Assembly (NCBI GenBank): GCA_963748405.1
Contig: CAVVIT010000008.1
Coordinates: 405,593-469,592 of the forward strand
Length of the DNA stretch: 64,000 bases
Reading direction: 5' to 3'
DNA from: Fen-1273 sp963748405
GTDB lineage: Bacteria > Bacteroidota > Ignavibacteria > UBA10030 > UBA6906
Part shown: piece after piece, positions 17,073 to 26,144 of the stretch
Numbering within the stretch: the first letter of the stretch is position 1
Layout: each line of letters begins with the position of its first letter
The notes under the pieces: generated by a model
Databases searched by the model: none
What the model was told of the DNA's origin: nothing
The model's input: the letters and a program-made list of their open reading frames with translations, nothing else
Program-made: the position numbers and the translations under genes

Positions 17073-17509
17073 CAAAGGACGAGCTCCATACATGCCGCCG
17101 ACGCGGGGCAGGCGCCGGTGAATTCTGCGGAACGCCGGACGGCCCCTTTGACCGTGTCCCGGGGGACGCTTCTGAATCCCCGGGCGGAAAAGTACGCCTC
17201 GGCCGTCGTCGTGAGAAGGAGCAGCCGCTTCACACCGGCCGCCCGTGCCTCCTCGATCAGCCGCCGGTATAACCGATCGCCGATTCCTTGTGACCTGTGC
17301 GGTTCGCGGACGGCAAGCGAGCGCAGGAGACCTTCCTCGCCATACAGCTCAAGCCCGATCACTCCGGCGATCGATTCCCCGTCGCGTGCGACAAAGAAGT
17401 GATTCAGGTGGGCCCTCGCCCCTTCCACGGGGAGGCCCGACGACGTGAGGATCTCCTCGATCTCCCCCGAATCGGCGGGGAGGGCCCGCTGTATCGCCGG
17501 GGCTGTCAT
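17072..17509 (-). CDS. arsN2: ArsN2-type GNAT acetyltransferase
   Basis: A 145-residue GNAT acetyltransferase. The acetyl-CoA loop is EPHRSQGIGDRLYRRL (about residues 69-84). The tail has the arrangement seen in ArsN2 proteins: LLTTTAEAYFSARGF followed by a cysteine-bearing end with CPASAACM. Its stop overlaps the arsC start and its start overlaps the arsM stop by 4 nt (ATGA), so it is embedded in the arsenic operon. ArsN1 relatives acetylate arsinothricin or phosphinothricin; ArsN2's substrate is uncertain, probably a trivalent organoarsenical. Cytoplasmic. Confidence 0.85.
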   Translation of the reverse strand: MTAPAIQRALPADSGEIEEILTSSGLPVEGARAHLNHFFVARDGESIAGVIGLELYGEEGLLRSLAVREPHRSQGIGDRLYRRLIEEARAAGVKRLLLLTTTAEAYFSARGFRSVPRDTVKGAVRRSAEFTGACPASAACMELVL

Positions 17510-18261
17510 CTGGTTCCGCTCACCGTGATGCTGTGAAGACCGAATGAGACCGCGGCATCGAGATGATACGTCTTATCCGCAACCACGGTGACATCCCGGA
17601 AGCCGGCGTTCCGCGCGATGGTCAGGTATTCCTCCCGATCGAGCGCGCCGGCGACGCATCCTGCCCACTCCGACAGGTCTTTCCGGACGTCGTCGGGTAT
17701 CTTCCCGACGGACACGATATCGGAGACGGTGAATTTCCCCCCCTGTTTCAGCACCCTGTACATCTCGGCGAACGCGCGCGTCTTGTCCGGGACGAGGTTG
17801 ATGACGCAGTTGCTCAGTATCCGGTCTACAGATCCTGTTGCGACGGGAAGGTTCTCAATCTCCCCGAGCCGGAATTCGGTATTCACCGCCTTGAGCTTTG
17901 TCTTGTTTTCGTCGGCGCGCCTGATCATGTCTTCCGTCATGTCGACCCCGATCGCACGGCCGCATTTGCCGACCTTCTGCGCTGCGAGGAACACGTCGAT
18001 TCCCGCGCCCGAGCCGAGGTCCAGGACGGTCATCCCCTCCTCGAGATCGGCAAACGCCGTCGGCGTTCCGCACCCGAGCCCCAGGTCGGCGTTTTTCCGG
18101 ACCTCCGCGTCGGCGTTGGTGTACAGGTCGTTCATTGTGATCGTTCCCGCGATTCCCGCATCCGTGCCGCACCCGCATGACGGGCCGCAGCACGAACCGG
18201 ATTTCCTGGCGATCTCGCCGTACTTCTCTTTTACCGCTGATTTGATGTCGCTGTCAGACAT
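17506..18261 (-). CDS. arsM: Arsenite S-adenosylmethionine methyltransferase
   Basis: A 251-residue ArsM. The Rossmann SAM site is VLDLGSGAGIDVFLAAQKVG. The three arsenic-binding cysteines are visible in GLGCGTP, SNCVINLVPDK and GCVAGAL. An extra N-terminal Cys cluster, CCGPSCGCG, is also present, as in several bacterial ArsM. It methylates As(III) to mono-, di- and volatile trimethylarsine. I start at 18261 (MSDSDIKSAV) rather than the upstream in-frame ATG at 18342, which lies inside arsR. The gap to arsR is 11 nt. Confidence 0.95.
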   Translation of the reverse strand: MSDSDIKSAVKEKYGEIARKSGSCCGPSCGCGTDAGIAGTITMNDLYTNADAEVRKNADLGLGCGTPTAFADLEEGMTVLDLGSGAGIDVFLAAQKVGKCGRAIGVDMTEDMIRRADENKTKLKAVNTEFRLGEIENLPVATGSVDRILSNCVINLVPDKTRAFAEMYRVLKQGGKFTVSDIVSVGKIPDDVRKDLSEWAGCVAGALDREEYLTIARNAGFRDVTVVADKTYHLDAAVSFGLHSITVSGTR

Positions 18262-18272
18262 TGTCGTTCCCT

Positions 18273-18671
18273 TCAATTTTTTCTGAGTTCCAGTATCGCC
18301 GGAACAGGCCCGGTCTTGACGAATGAATATGTTGCACAACACCCCTTCATGATCCTGCTCGCCAGGCGCTCGGCGTCCCTGCGGGCGACGTCGTTCGATT
18401 TCAGCAGGCTCGAAAGGAAATCAAGTATCTTCCTGTGCTCTTCGTCCCTGGGCTTCGCGATCGAATACAGCATCCAGAGTCCCTGTTTTCGGTCGTCCAC
18501 GAGTCCCGCCTTCCTCAGGTACGCGAGATGCCTCGAGACCTTCGTCTGTGTGAATCCCATGACCTCCTCGATGTCGCAGACGCACAGCTCGCCCGAATAG
18601 AAAAGGAGATTGATGATTCTGAGGCGGGAATCGTCGGAAAGAGCTTTGAACACTGCCGCGAACGACTTCAT
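18273..18671 (-). CDS. arsR: ArsR-family arsenic-responsive repressor
   Basis: A 132-residue SmtB/ArsR winged-helix repressor. The metalloid-binding ELCVCD (Cys30 and Cys32) lies in front of the recognition helix FTQTKVSRHLAYLRKAGLV, the same site as in E. coli ArsR. A second CC pair (Cys111-112) near the C-terminus may provide the third ligand. As(III) binding would release the operator 14 nt upstream and induce arsR-arsM-arsN2-arsC-acr3. First gene of the operon. Confidence 0.95.
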   Translation of the reverse strand: MKSFAAVFKALSDDSRLRIINLLFYSGELCVCDIEEVMGFTQTKVSRHLAYLRKAGLVDDRKQGLWMLYSIAKPRDEEHRKILDFLSSLLKSNDVARRDAERLASRIMKGCCATYSFVKTGPVPAILELRKN

Positions 18672-18684
18672 GATGGGTCCCGGT

Positions 18685-18714
18685 AAACTATATTCGTCTA
18701 TACGAATATAGTTT
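18685..18714. promoter_or_regulatory. ArsR operator: perfect 13-bp inverted repeat
   Basis: AAACTATATTCGT (18685-18697), spacer CTAT, ACGAATATAGTTT (18702-18714): a perfect palindrome with a 4-nt spacer. It covers the -10 region and start site of the arsR promoter, so a bound ArsR dimer would block initiation. Confidence 0.85.
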
Positions 18715-18733
18715 CGATATGTTTCAAAGTCAA
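18705..18733 (-). promoter_or_regulatory. arsR operon promoter
   Basis: On the minus strand TTGACT (18733-18728), a 17-nt spacer and TATATT (18710-18705) form a strong sigma70-type promoter. The -10 lies inside the right arm of the operator palindrome. Transcription would start within the palindrome and run into arsR at 18671. Confidence 0.75.
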
Positions 18734-18913
18734 GCGGCGCCTATTCCCCGGGGGGGGCCCTCCTCGTGGACCTGGCAGCGGGGCGTTCCTGAAAAGGGCT
18801 AATTCCCTTATCGTCCTTTTGATGGATGTGTCGGGACACCGAGGTTGCTATATTTCTTTGTCGTTTTCCGGACGATTCGCCAGACCAGAAGAAATAAAGT
18901 CTTTGGGAACCTC

Positions 18914-20587
18914 ATGAAATTAAGCCCTCGTGCCGGGAAGCCGGCTGAGCCCGGCATGCTTGTCAATGTTCCGAGGCTTATCACGTCCTATTATAATGAG
19001 ACGCCCGACCCTGCAGTTCCCGCCGAACGGGTAGCGTTCGGCACCTCCGGCCATCGTGGGACGGCCTTCAGCAGGTCATTCAATGAAGATCACATTCTCG
19101 CGATCACGCAGGCGATCTGCCTCTATCGGAAAGGGGAGGGAATAGACGGCCCGCTGTTTCTGGGAATTGACACGCATGCGCTATCCGTTCCGGCCGCCGC
19201 TACCGCGCTGGAGGTGCTCGCCGCGAATGGAGTCGATGTGATGATCGGAGCGGGGGACGAGTACACGCCGACGCCGGTAATTTCTCATGCGATCCTGACA
19301 TATAACCGCGGAAGAAAGACCGGGCTCGCCGACGGGATCGTCATCACGCCTTCGCACAATCCGCCGCACGACGGCGGCTTCAAATACAATCCCCCGAACG
19401 GCGGGCCGGCGGAATCCGCAGTCACCGGCTGGATCGAGGCGAAGGCAAACGAGTTCCTCGGGAATGGCCTGCCGGGTGTGAAGAGGATCCCTTACGATAA
19501 AGCGCTTCGCGCCCACACGACGCACACGCACGACTACCTCAGCCCCTACGTGGCCGATCTCGGCAACGTGGTTGACATGGATGTCATCCGCGGGTCGAAC
19601 CTCAGGATGGGTATTGATCCCCTCGGGGGCGCCGGCGTCCACTACTGGGGACGAATCGCCGAGCGCTACGGGCTGAACCTTACCGTCGTGAACGAGGCCG
19701 TCGATCCGACGTTTCGCTTCATGACCGTGGACTGGGACGGCCAGATCCGCATGGACCCGTCCTCCCCCTATGCGATGCAGCGATTGATAGGGATGAAAGA
19801 CCGCTTTGACCTTTCCTTCGCCTGCGACACGGACCATGACCGGCATGGAATTGTCACCCGCAGTGCGGGATTGCTGCCGCCGAACCATTACCTTTCCGTC
19901 GCCATCCTCTACCTCTTCCAACACCGGCCGAAGTGGCGCAGTGAAGCAGCTGTCGGAAAGACGGTTGTGAGCAGCACCATGATCGATCGCGTCACTGCGA
20001 AGCTCGGGCGGAAGCTCTACGAGGTGCCGGTCGGATTCAAGTGGTTCGTGGGAGGACTCCTCGACGGTTCGCTCGGCTTCGGCGGTGAAGAGAGCGCGGG
20101 GGCCTCCTTTTCCCGTCTGGATGGCACCGTCTGGACGACTGACAAGGATGGAATTGTCCCGGCATTGCTCGCGGCGGAGATCACAGCGCAGATGGGGCGC
20201 GATCCTGGTGAAATGTACCGTGATCTCACGCGAGAGTTCGGTGAGCCTGCCTATGACCGCGTTGAGGCGCCGGCCACTCCGGATCAGAAGAAACTCCTTG
20301 CGAAGCTCTCACCCGGACAGGTGAAGATCACCGGGATGGCAGGCGAAAAGATCGGGTCCGTCCTCACGGACGCGCCGGGCAACGGCGCGCCGATCGGCGG
20401 GTTGAAGGTGGTGGCGGAGAGCGGATGGTTCGCGGCGCGTCCATCAGGGACTGAAGACATCTACAAGATCTATGCGGAGAGCTTCAAGGGACCGGATCAT
20501 CTGCGCCGCATCCTGGAAGAGGCCCAGACGATTGTCAACGATGCTCTTGCAGGGGCGTCGTCGGGAAATGCTGTGAAGAAGACATGA
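18914..20587 (+). CDS. pgm: Phosphoglucomutase (alpha-D-glucose-specific)
   Basis: A 557-residue alpha-phosphohexomutase interconverting glucose 1-phosphate and glucose 6-phosphate. The catalytic Ser147 is in TPSHNPPHDGG, the Mg2+ loop is DTDHDRHG, and the sugar-binding loop GGEESAGASF and phosphate-binding RPSGTEDIYKIYAESF are all intact. The start at 18914 gives the family N-terminus (RAGKPAEPGMLVNVPRL) and length; the open frame extends further upstream without homology. It is the first gene of the storage-carbon block and works with the adjacent glucan phosphorylase. Confidence 0.95.
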   Translation: MKLSPRAGKPAEPGMLVNVPRLITSYYNETPDPAVPAERVAFGTSGHRGTAFSRSFNEDHILAITQAICLYRKGEGIDGPLFLGIDTHALSVPAAATALEVLAANGVDVMIGAGDEYTPTPVISHAILTYNRGRKTGLADGIVITPSHNPPHDGGFKYNPPNGGPAESAVTGWIEAKANEFLGNGLPGVKRIPYDKALRAHTTHTHDYLSPYVADLGNVVDMDVIRGSNLRMGIDPLGGAGVHYWGRIAERYGLNLTVVNEAVDPTFRFMTVDWDGQIRMDPSSPYAMQRLIGMKDRFDLSFACDTDHDRHGIVTRSAGLLPPNHYLSVAILYLFQHRPKWRSEAAVGKTVVSSTMIDRVTAKLGRKLYEVPVGFKWFVGGLLDGSLGFGGEESAGASFSRLDGTVWTTDKDGIVPALLAAEITAQMGRDPGEMYRDLTREFGEPAYDRVEAPATPDQKKLLAKLSPGQVKITGMAGEKIGSVLTDAPGNGAPIGGLKVVAESGWFAARPSGTEDIYKIYAESFKGPDHLRRILEEAQTIVNDALAGASSGNAVKKT

Positions 20588-20613
20588 GTGGATCGAACTA
20601 ACCACAAGACTCG

Positions 20614-23130
20614 ATGGACAGACCTGTACACTCGGAAGTCGAGGGTTTCGATTCCCTTGCTGAGCTCGCCCTCGACATGCGCTGGTCGTGGAATCATGCT
20701 ACCGACAACGTGTGGCGGCAGCTCGATCCTGAACTGTGGGAAATCACGCATAACCCCTGGGTTGTTCTGCAGACGGTCTCGCGCGACCAGGTCAAGCGTG
20801 TCCTGGCCGATCCCGTTTTTCGCAAAGAGGTTGACGACTTGCTGAAGACCCGGAAGCGTGCGGCGGAGGCTCCCGTGTGGTTTCAGCAGAATCATTCGAA
20901 AAGTCCCCTGACCTGCGCTGCGTATTTCAGCATGGAATTCATGTTGAGCGAAGCATTGCCGATCTACTCGGGTGGACTGGGCAATGTCGCCGGCGATCAG
21001 CTCAAAGCCGCCAGCGATCTCGGCGTGCCGGTTGTCGGCGTGGGGCTGCTGTACCAGCAAGGTTATTTTCGTCAGGTGATCGATAAGAACGGAGCACAAC
21101 AGGCCCTCTACCCCTATAACGACCCCGGCCAGTTGCCGATCGCGCCTGTGCGCCAGGCGAACGGCGAGTGGCTGCGCCTGGAAATTGCGTTACCCGGCTA
21201 CTCGGTCTGGCTGCGCGCGTGGCAGGTCCAGGTCGGGAGAGTGAAGCTTTACCTCCTGGACAGCAATGACGCGGCGAATTACCCTGCTCACCGGGGGATT
21301 ACAAGCGAGTTGTACGGGGGCGGGCCGGAGCTGCGCCTCAAGCAGGAGATGCTTCTCGGGATCGGCGGATGGCGACTGTTTGGTGCGCTTGGCATCCAGC
21401 CGGAAGTCTGTCATCTCAATGAAGGACATGCGGCATTCGCAGTGCTGGAGCGTGCCCGCAGTTTCATGCAGGAGACCGCGCTCCCCTTCGAAGTCGCGCT
21501 TGCAGTCACACGAGCGGGGAACGTCTTCACCACCCATACTGCGGTCGCCGCAGGCTTTGACCGCTTCCCCCCGGCGCTTATCGAGCAATACCTTGGCGGG
21601 TATGCCCGGGAGAAGCTTGGCATTGCAATCCACGATTTGCTTGCCCTTGGCCGCCAGAACCCGGATGATTCGTCAGAGAATTTCAACATGGCCTATCTGG
21701 CAATCCGGGGGAGTGGGACCATCAATGGCGTGAGTCGCCTGCACGGGGAAGTCAGCCGGCACCTCTTTGAGCTTCTTTTCCCGCACTGGCCGCAGGACGA
21801 AGTTCCGGTCGGACACGTGACGAACGGGGTCCACATACCCACCTGGGACTCGGCCCCGGCCGATGATCTCTGGACGGAAGCCTGTGGAAAGGACCGCTGG
21901 TTGGGGACGACGGAAGCCCTGGCAGAGAAGATCCGCCGTGTCTCCGACGCCAGGCTCTGGCAATTTCGGGTTGCGGCAAGCAGGTCCCTTGTTGAATTCG
22001 CCCGCGAACGATTGTCCCGGGAATTGACCGCAGCAGGCGCGTCGCCCGAGGCAGTCGAGGGGGCGAAATATCTGTTTGATCCCAACGCATTGACTCTGGG
22101 GTTCGCGCGCCGGTTCGCAACATACAAGAGACCGAACCTCCTGCTGCACGACCCGGAGCGGTTGCTTCGTCTGTTGACCATTCCCCACCGCCCGGTGCAG
22201 CTCATTCTCGCGGGCAAAGCCCATCCGCAGGACAGTGCCGGGCAGGAATTGATCCATGAATGGATACGATTCATCCGCCAGGCGGAGACACGCCCCCACA
22301 TCATCTTCCTGAGCGACTATGATATGTTGTTGACAGAGCAGCTTGTGCAGGGGGTGGACGTCTGGATAAATACGCCACGGCGTCCCTGGGAGGCGTGTGG
22401 AACGAGCGGCATGAAGGTGCTGGTCAATGGAGGCATCAATCTTTCGGAACTCGACGGCTGGTGGGCCGAGGCGTACAGCCCTGAGGTGGGATGGGCGTTG
22501 GGGGACGGCGGGGAGCATGGCGACGATCCGGCATGGGACGCTGTCGAAGCCGACGCGCTCTACAATATTCTCGAGCGGGAGGTGATCCCGGAGTTTTATA
22601 CTCGAAACGGGAGCGGCATTCCCACTGCATGGGTCAGGCGGATGCGGGAAAGTATGGCCCGGTTGACGCCGCGCTTTTCCGCCAGCCGCGCGGTTAGCGA
22701 ATACACGGAGCAGCACTACCTCCCGGCTGCCGCCGCCTACCAATCGCGCAGTGCCACCAAAGGCGCAATCGGCGTGCACATTGTCCATTGGCGGCAGAGC
22801 CTGGAGCAGAATTGGGGCGCGCTTCGCTTCGGCGAAGTGAAAGTTGAGACACGTGGCGGGCAGCACGTCTTCGAAGTTCAAGTCTCTCTCGCTGACCTCG
22901 AGCCGGACGCCGTGCGAGTCGAGCTCTACGCTGATGGAGTTAACAGGGGCGAGCCGGTGCGGCAGGAGATGATGAGCCTCCGCCGGATTGACGGTGCATC
23001 GGGTGGACACGTTTACGGAGCGGCTGTGTCTGCGGAGCGGCCGCCGGCGGACTATACGGCGCGAATCATCCCTCGCCACGACGGTGTCGCGGTCCCGCTG
23101 GAGGACGCACGCATTCTTTGGCAGCGATAA
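20614..23130 (+). CDS. glgP: Alpha-glucan (glycogen) phosphorylase, GT35
   Basis: An 838-residue phosphorylase releasing glucose 1-phosphate from glycogen or maltodextrin. It begins with the DUF3417-type N-terminus found in the shorter bacterial phosphorylases (LALDMRWSWNHATDNVW). YFSMEFMLSEALPIYSGGLG forms the first Rossmann part. The PLP lysine is Lys601 in EACGTSGMK. A C-terminal extension of about 100 residues with a beta-sandwich feel ends VPLEDARILW. Starting ATG 20614 is the first start after an in-frame stop. It lies 26 nt after pgm, so glucan is turned into glucose 6-phosphate by one operon. Confidence 0.93.
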   Translation: MDRPVHSEVEGFDSLAELALDMRWSWNHATDNVWRQLDPELWEITHNPWVVLQTVSRDQVKRVLADPVFRKEVDDLLKTRKRAAEAPVWFQQNHSKSPLTCAAYFSMEFMLSEALPIYSGGLGNVAGDQLKAASDLGVPVVGVGLLYQQGYFRQVIDKNGAQQALYPYNDPGQLPIAPVRQANGEWLRLEIALPGYSVWLRAWQVQVGRVKLYLLDSNDAANYPAHRGITSELYGGGPELRLKQEMLLGIGGWRLFGALGIQPEVCHLNEGHAAFAVLERARSFMQETALPFEVALAVTRAGNVFTTHTAVAAGFDRFPPALIEQYLGGYAREKLGIAIHDLLALGRQNPDDSSENFNMAYLAIRGSGTINGVSRLHGEVSRHLFELLFPHWPQDEVPVGHVTNGVHIPTWDSAPADDLWTEACGKDRWLGTTEALAEKIRRVSDARLWQFRVAASRSLVEFARERLSRELTAAGASPEAVEGAKYLFDPNALTLGFARRFATYKRPNLLLHDPERLLRLLTIPHRPVQLILAGKAHPQDSAGQELIHEWIRFIRQAETRPHIIFLSDYDMLLTEQLVQGVDVWINTPRRPWEACGTSGMKVLVNGGINLSELDGWWAEAYSPEVGWALGDGGEHGDDPAWDAVEADALYNILEREVIPEFYTRNGSGIPTAWVRRMRESMARLTPRFSASRAVSEYTEQHYLPAAAAYQSRSATKGAIGVHIVHWRQSLEQNWGALRFGEVKVETRGGQHVFEVQVSLADLEPDAVRVELYADGVNRGEPVRQEMMSLRRIDGASGGHVYGAAVSAERPPADYTARIIPRHDGVAVPLEDARILWQR

Positions 23131-23144
23131 AAGGGGAAAACGTT

Positions 23145-24272
23145 ATGACTCGACACAACATCCCTGTAGGCAGGATTCTGGGGATTCCGATTGGGCTGGA
23201 TTACTCCTGGTTTGTGATCTTCGGCCTGCTCACCTGGATGCTGGCCGGCAGTTATTATCCCGCTGAGTTCAAGGACTGGTCGCCGATCCTGTACTGGGTC
23301 GTGGGAGCGGCGACTGCCATCATGCTCTTTGTGAGCGTGCTCCTCCATGAACTCGGGCATTCTGTTGTTGCTCTGAGGTATAAGATTCCTGTGCGCAGCA
23401 TTACGCTCTTCCTCTTCGGGGGTGTCGCACAGATCGGGTCGGAGCCGCCCAGCGCCATTGCGGAGTTTCGTATCGCGATTGCCGGTCCGCTCGTGAGCCT
23501 GGTCCTTGCAATCATCTTCTACGCGATGGAGCCGCTGGTTGCCGGCATCGAACCCCTCCTGGGTCTGGCAAAATACCTCGCCTACATCAACGTGGCCCTT
23601 GTGCTGTTCAACCTCATCCCCGGCTATCCCCTCGACGGCGGTCGCGTGTTCCGCGCCGTTGTCTGGGCCATCACAAAGGACATGCGCCGGGCGACGATCA
23701 TCGCGGCATACGCCGGTCGGTTCTTCGCAATGGTATTCATCGTCGTTGGCGTCTGGCAGATGATCAGCGGCAACTTTGGCGGAGGACTCTGGATCGCCTT
23801 CATCGGCTGGTTCCTCGACAACGCGGCGTCCGCCCAGGTGCACCAGGTGATGTTTCAGGGACTGCTTGTGGGCCACAGAGTCTCGCAGGCCATGAATACT
23901 CAATGCGCCTCCGTTCCGGGGTCTCTGACGCTCCAGGATCTGGTGGACAAACATATCCTCGCCAGCGGGCAACGATGTTATCTCGTCAACCGCGGGGAGG
24001 ACACCGTCGGTCTGATGACATTGCACCGGATCAAGAAAGTCCCGCGAAGCGAATGGGGAACGACAAGCGCCTCTCAGGTCATGCTCCCGTGGGAAGAGCT
24101 CAAACACGTCGATCCCGATGCGGAGCTGTGGGCTGCGCTCCAGGAGATGGACCGCGATGGAGTCAACCAGCTGCCCGTCACCCGTGATCACAAAGTCATC
24201 GGCATGCTGAGCAGGGAAGACGTCATAACCTTCCTGCGCACGCTGCAGGAATTGGGAACGAAGCCGGCGTGA
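23145..24272 (+). CDS. Site-2-protease-family zinc metalloprotease with CBS domains
   Basis: A 375-residue membrane protease. The HExxH motif is in LLHELGHSVVAL (residues about 67-78) and the third zinc ligand is in the NLIPGYPLDGGRV motif (about residues 155-167). Five to six transmembrane helices surround them. The C-terminal third contains a CBS pair (SQAMNTQCASVPGSLTLQDLVD and NQLPVTRDHKVIGMLSRED) that may sense adenylates. Such S2P-CBS proteins cut within membranes, but their substrates are rarely known. The start at 23145 follows AAAAGGGG; the next start codon upstream lies inside glgP. It is embedded in the metabolic block. Confidence 0.9.
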   Translation: MTRHNIPVGRILGIPIGLDYSWFVIFGLLTWMLAGSYYPAEFKDWSPILYWVVGAATAIMLFVSVLLHELGHSVVALRYKIPVRSITLFLFGGVAQIGSEPPSAIAEFRIAIAGPLVSLVLAIIFYAMEPLVAGIEPLLGLAKYLAYINVALVLFNLIPGYPLDGGRVFRAVVWAITKDMRRATIIAAYAGRFFAMVFIVVGVWQMISGNFGGGLWIAFIGWFLDNAASAQVHQVMFQGLLVGHRVSQAMNTQCASVPGSLTLQDLVDKHILASGQRCYLVNRGEDTVGLMTLHRIKKVPRSEWGTTSASQVMLPWEELKHVDPDAELWAALQEMDRDGVNQLPVTRDHKVIGMLSREDVITFLRTLQELGTKPA

Positions 24273-24294
24273 GAATGTACACCCGGGGGCGATC

Positions 24295-24942
24295 ATGAAG
24301 CACGCAGGAGAGATCACGACGCTGTTCCTGGATATCGGCGGTGTCCTGCTGACAGACGGCTGGGATCATCATGCCCGCAAACGGGCGGCGGCTGCTTTTG
24401 GTGTCGAGCTCGCAGAGATGGAGGACCGGCATCACCTGACATTCGACACCTACGAAGAAGGGAAGCTCACGCTCGAAGAATACCTGGGCCGGGTGGTATT
24501 CTACAAAAAGCGGCCGTTTACAAGGGCTCAATTCCGGCGATTCATGTTCGCGCAATCGAAACCCTACCCGGAGATGATCGAGCTGTTTGCTCAGCTCAAG
24601 CTCCGGCACCGGCTGAAGATCACCGTGGTCAGCAACGAAGCCCGGGAATTGAACTCTCACCGGATTCGCACGTTCAAGCTGAAAAGGTTTGTGGATTCAT
24701 TCGTTTCATCCTGCTTCGTCCACGTCCGCAAGCCCGATGCGGATATCTTCCGGCTTGCGCTGGACATCGCCCAGGCCCGGGCCCGGGAAGTACTGTATAT
24801 CGAGAACACCCCCATGTTTGTGCAGGTCGCCGCGGGGCTGGGGATTCGAAGCATTCTTCACAGGGATTACAGGTCGACATGCGTGAAACTGGCTTCGTTT
24901 GGGTTGCAGAGTGACAATCGAGTCATCCATGAAACCCTCTAA
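24295..24942 (+). CDS. HAD-superfamily hydrolase
   Basis: A 215-residue HAD-IA type protein. Motif I is FLDIGGVLL with nucleophile Asp13; the usual second Asp is Gly, as in many phosphonatase or epoxide-hydrolase-like members. Motif II Ser lies in VVSNEAREL, Lys in RKPDADIF (motif III) and motif IV is reduced to LYIEN, where two acidic residues normally hold Mg2+. The weak motif IV makes a slow or altered phosphatase likely. The gene overlaps the ackA start by 14 nt, so it belongs to the same transcript. Substrate unknown; a sugar phosphate would suit the neighbourhood. Confidence 0.75.
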   Translation: MKHAGEITTLFLDIGGVLLTDGWDHHARKRAAAAFGVELAEMEDRHHLTFDTYEEGKLTLEEYLGRVVFYKKRPFTRAQFRRFMFAQSKPYPEMIELFAQLKLRHRLKITVVSNEARELNSHRIRTFKLKRFVDSFVSSCFVHVRKPDADIFRLALDIAQARAREVLYIENTPMFVQVAAGLGIRSILHRDYRSTCVKLASFGLQSDNRVIHETL

Positions 24943-26131
24943 GGCACACATCCTGACGGTCAACGGCGGCTCTTCGAGTATCAAGTTCGCGCTGTTCGAG
25001 GCCGGCGGCGCGCTCAGGCGGATTCTGGAGGGCGCGATTGAGCGGATTGGACAGCCGGATGCCACGTTCCGGTCGAAAGGGCTGGCTCAGGCAGACAATT
25101 TCTCCAGGTCTGTGACTGCTCCTGATCACAGGGCAGCGGTGACCGTTCTTATGGATTGGATTGAGGATCGTGGCGGACGGGACGCACTGGTCGCCGTTGG
25201 GCATCGTGTGGTGCACGGCGGGCCGAACTATAGCAACCCGCAGCGAATCACACAGGAAATGGTTGAGGAGTTGCACCGCCTCAGTCCGTTCGATCCCGAG
25301 CATTTGCCGGAGGAGATCCTGTTGACAGAGGCGTTTCATCGCCGATTTCATGACCTCCCCCAGATTGCGTGTTTCGACACGGCCTTTCACCATGATCTGC
25401 CGCGCGTGGCCCGTGTGTTGCCGATCCCGCGCCGCTACGAAGCGCAGGGCGTGCGGCGCTACGGCTTTCATGGGTTGTCGTATGCGTTTCTCATGGGAGA
25501 ACTGGCCCGCCTGGCCGGAGCGGAAATGGCGCGGGGCCGGGTCATACTCGCCCACCTCGGCAGCGGCGCGAGCCTGGCGGCGGTGCATGAGGGCAGATCT
25601 GTCGACACAAGCATGAGTTTCACTCCTGCAGCCGGCGTGCCGATGAGCACCCGTTCAGGCGATCTCGATCCTGGACTGGTGTGGTATCTGGCGCGCACGG
25701 AAAACATGAGCGCGAAGCAATTCAATGAGATGGTCAATTCCCGGTCCGGGCTGCTCGGGATATCTGAAACGAGTTCCGACATGGTTGACTTGCTGCAGCG
25801 CGAAGCGGAGGATGTGCGGGCGGCTGAAGCGGTCGCGCTGTTTTGCTACCAGGTCAGGAAATGGATCGGCGCATTCGCGGCGGCGTTGGGCGGACTGGAT
25901 ACTCTGGTGTTCGCCGGTGGTATAGGAGAGAATGCGCCCACAGTCCGCGCCAGGATGTGCGAAGGGCTGGGATTTCTTGGAATTGAACTCGACGAAAAGC
26001 GAAACGCGGCGAATGAAAGGGTGGTTTCTGCGGCAGCCAGCCGGGTTGCGGTCCGCGTCATTCATACCGACGAAGAATGGATGATCGCCGACACGGTATG
26101 CCGTGTGCTCGGCCTTGCACGTGACAAATGA
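24929..26131 (+). CDS. ackA: Acetate kinase
   Basis: A 400-residue acetate kinase converting acetyl phosphate and ADP to acetate and ATP. The N-terminal phosphate motif TVNGGSSSIKFALF, GHRVVHGG, RRYGFHGLSY, HLGSGASLAAVHEGRSVDTS and the C-terminal FAGGIGENAP are all intact. The ATG at 24929 overlaps the HAD gene by 14 nt. Acetyl phosphate is delivered by the phosphoketolase encoded 13 nt downstream, so the pair forms an ATP-yielding bypass of lower glycolysis. Confidence 0.95.
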   Translation: MKPSKAHILTVNGGSSSIKFALFEAGGALRRILEGAIERIGQPDATFRSKGLAQADNFSRSVTAPDHRAAVTVLMDWIEDRGGRDALVAVGHRVVHGGPNYSNPQRITQEMVEELHRLSPFDPEHLPEEILLTEAFHRRFHDLPQIACFDTAFHHDLPRVARVLPIPRRYEAQGVRRYGFHGLSYAFLMGELARLAGAEMARGRVILAHLGSGASLAAVHEGRSVDTSMSFTPAAGVPMSTRSGDLDPGLVWYLARTENMSAKQFNEMVNSRSGLLGISETSSDMVDLLQREAEDVRAAEAVALFCYQVRKWIGAFAAALGGLDTLVFAGGIGENAPTVRARMCEGLGFLGIELDEKRNAANERVVSAAASRVAVRVIHTDEEWMIADTVCRVLGLARDK

Positions 26132-26144
26132 AGGGAACATCGTT

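Noticed and set aside
21673..23079. 468-aa minus-strand frame within glgP
   Set aside because: Antisense shadow in GC-rich DNA; no domain.
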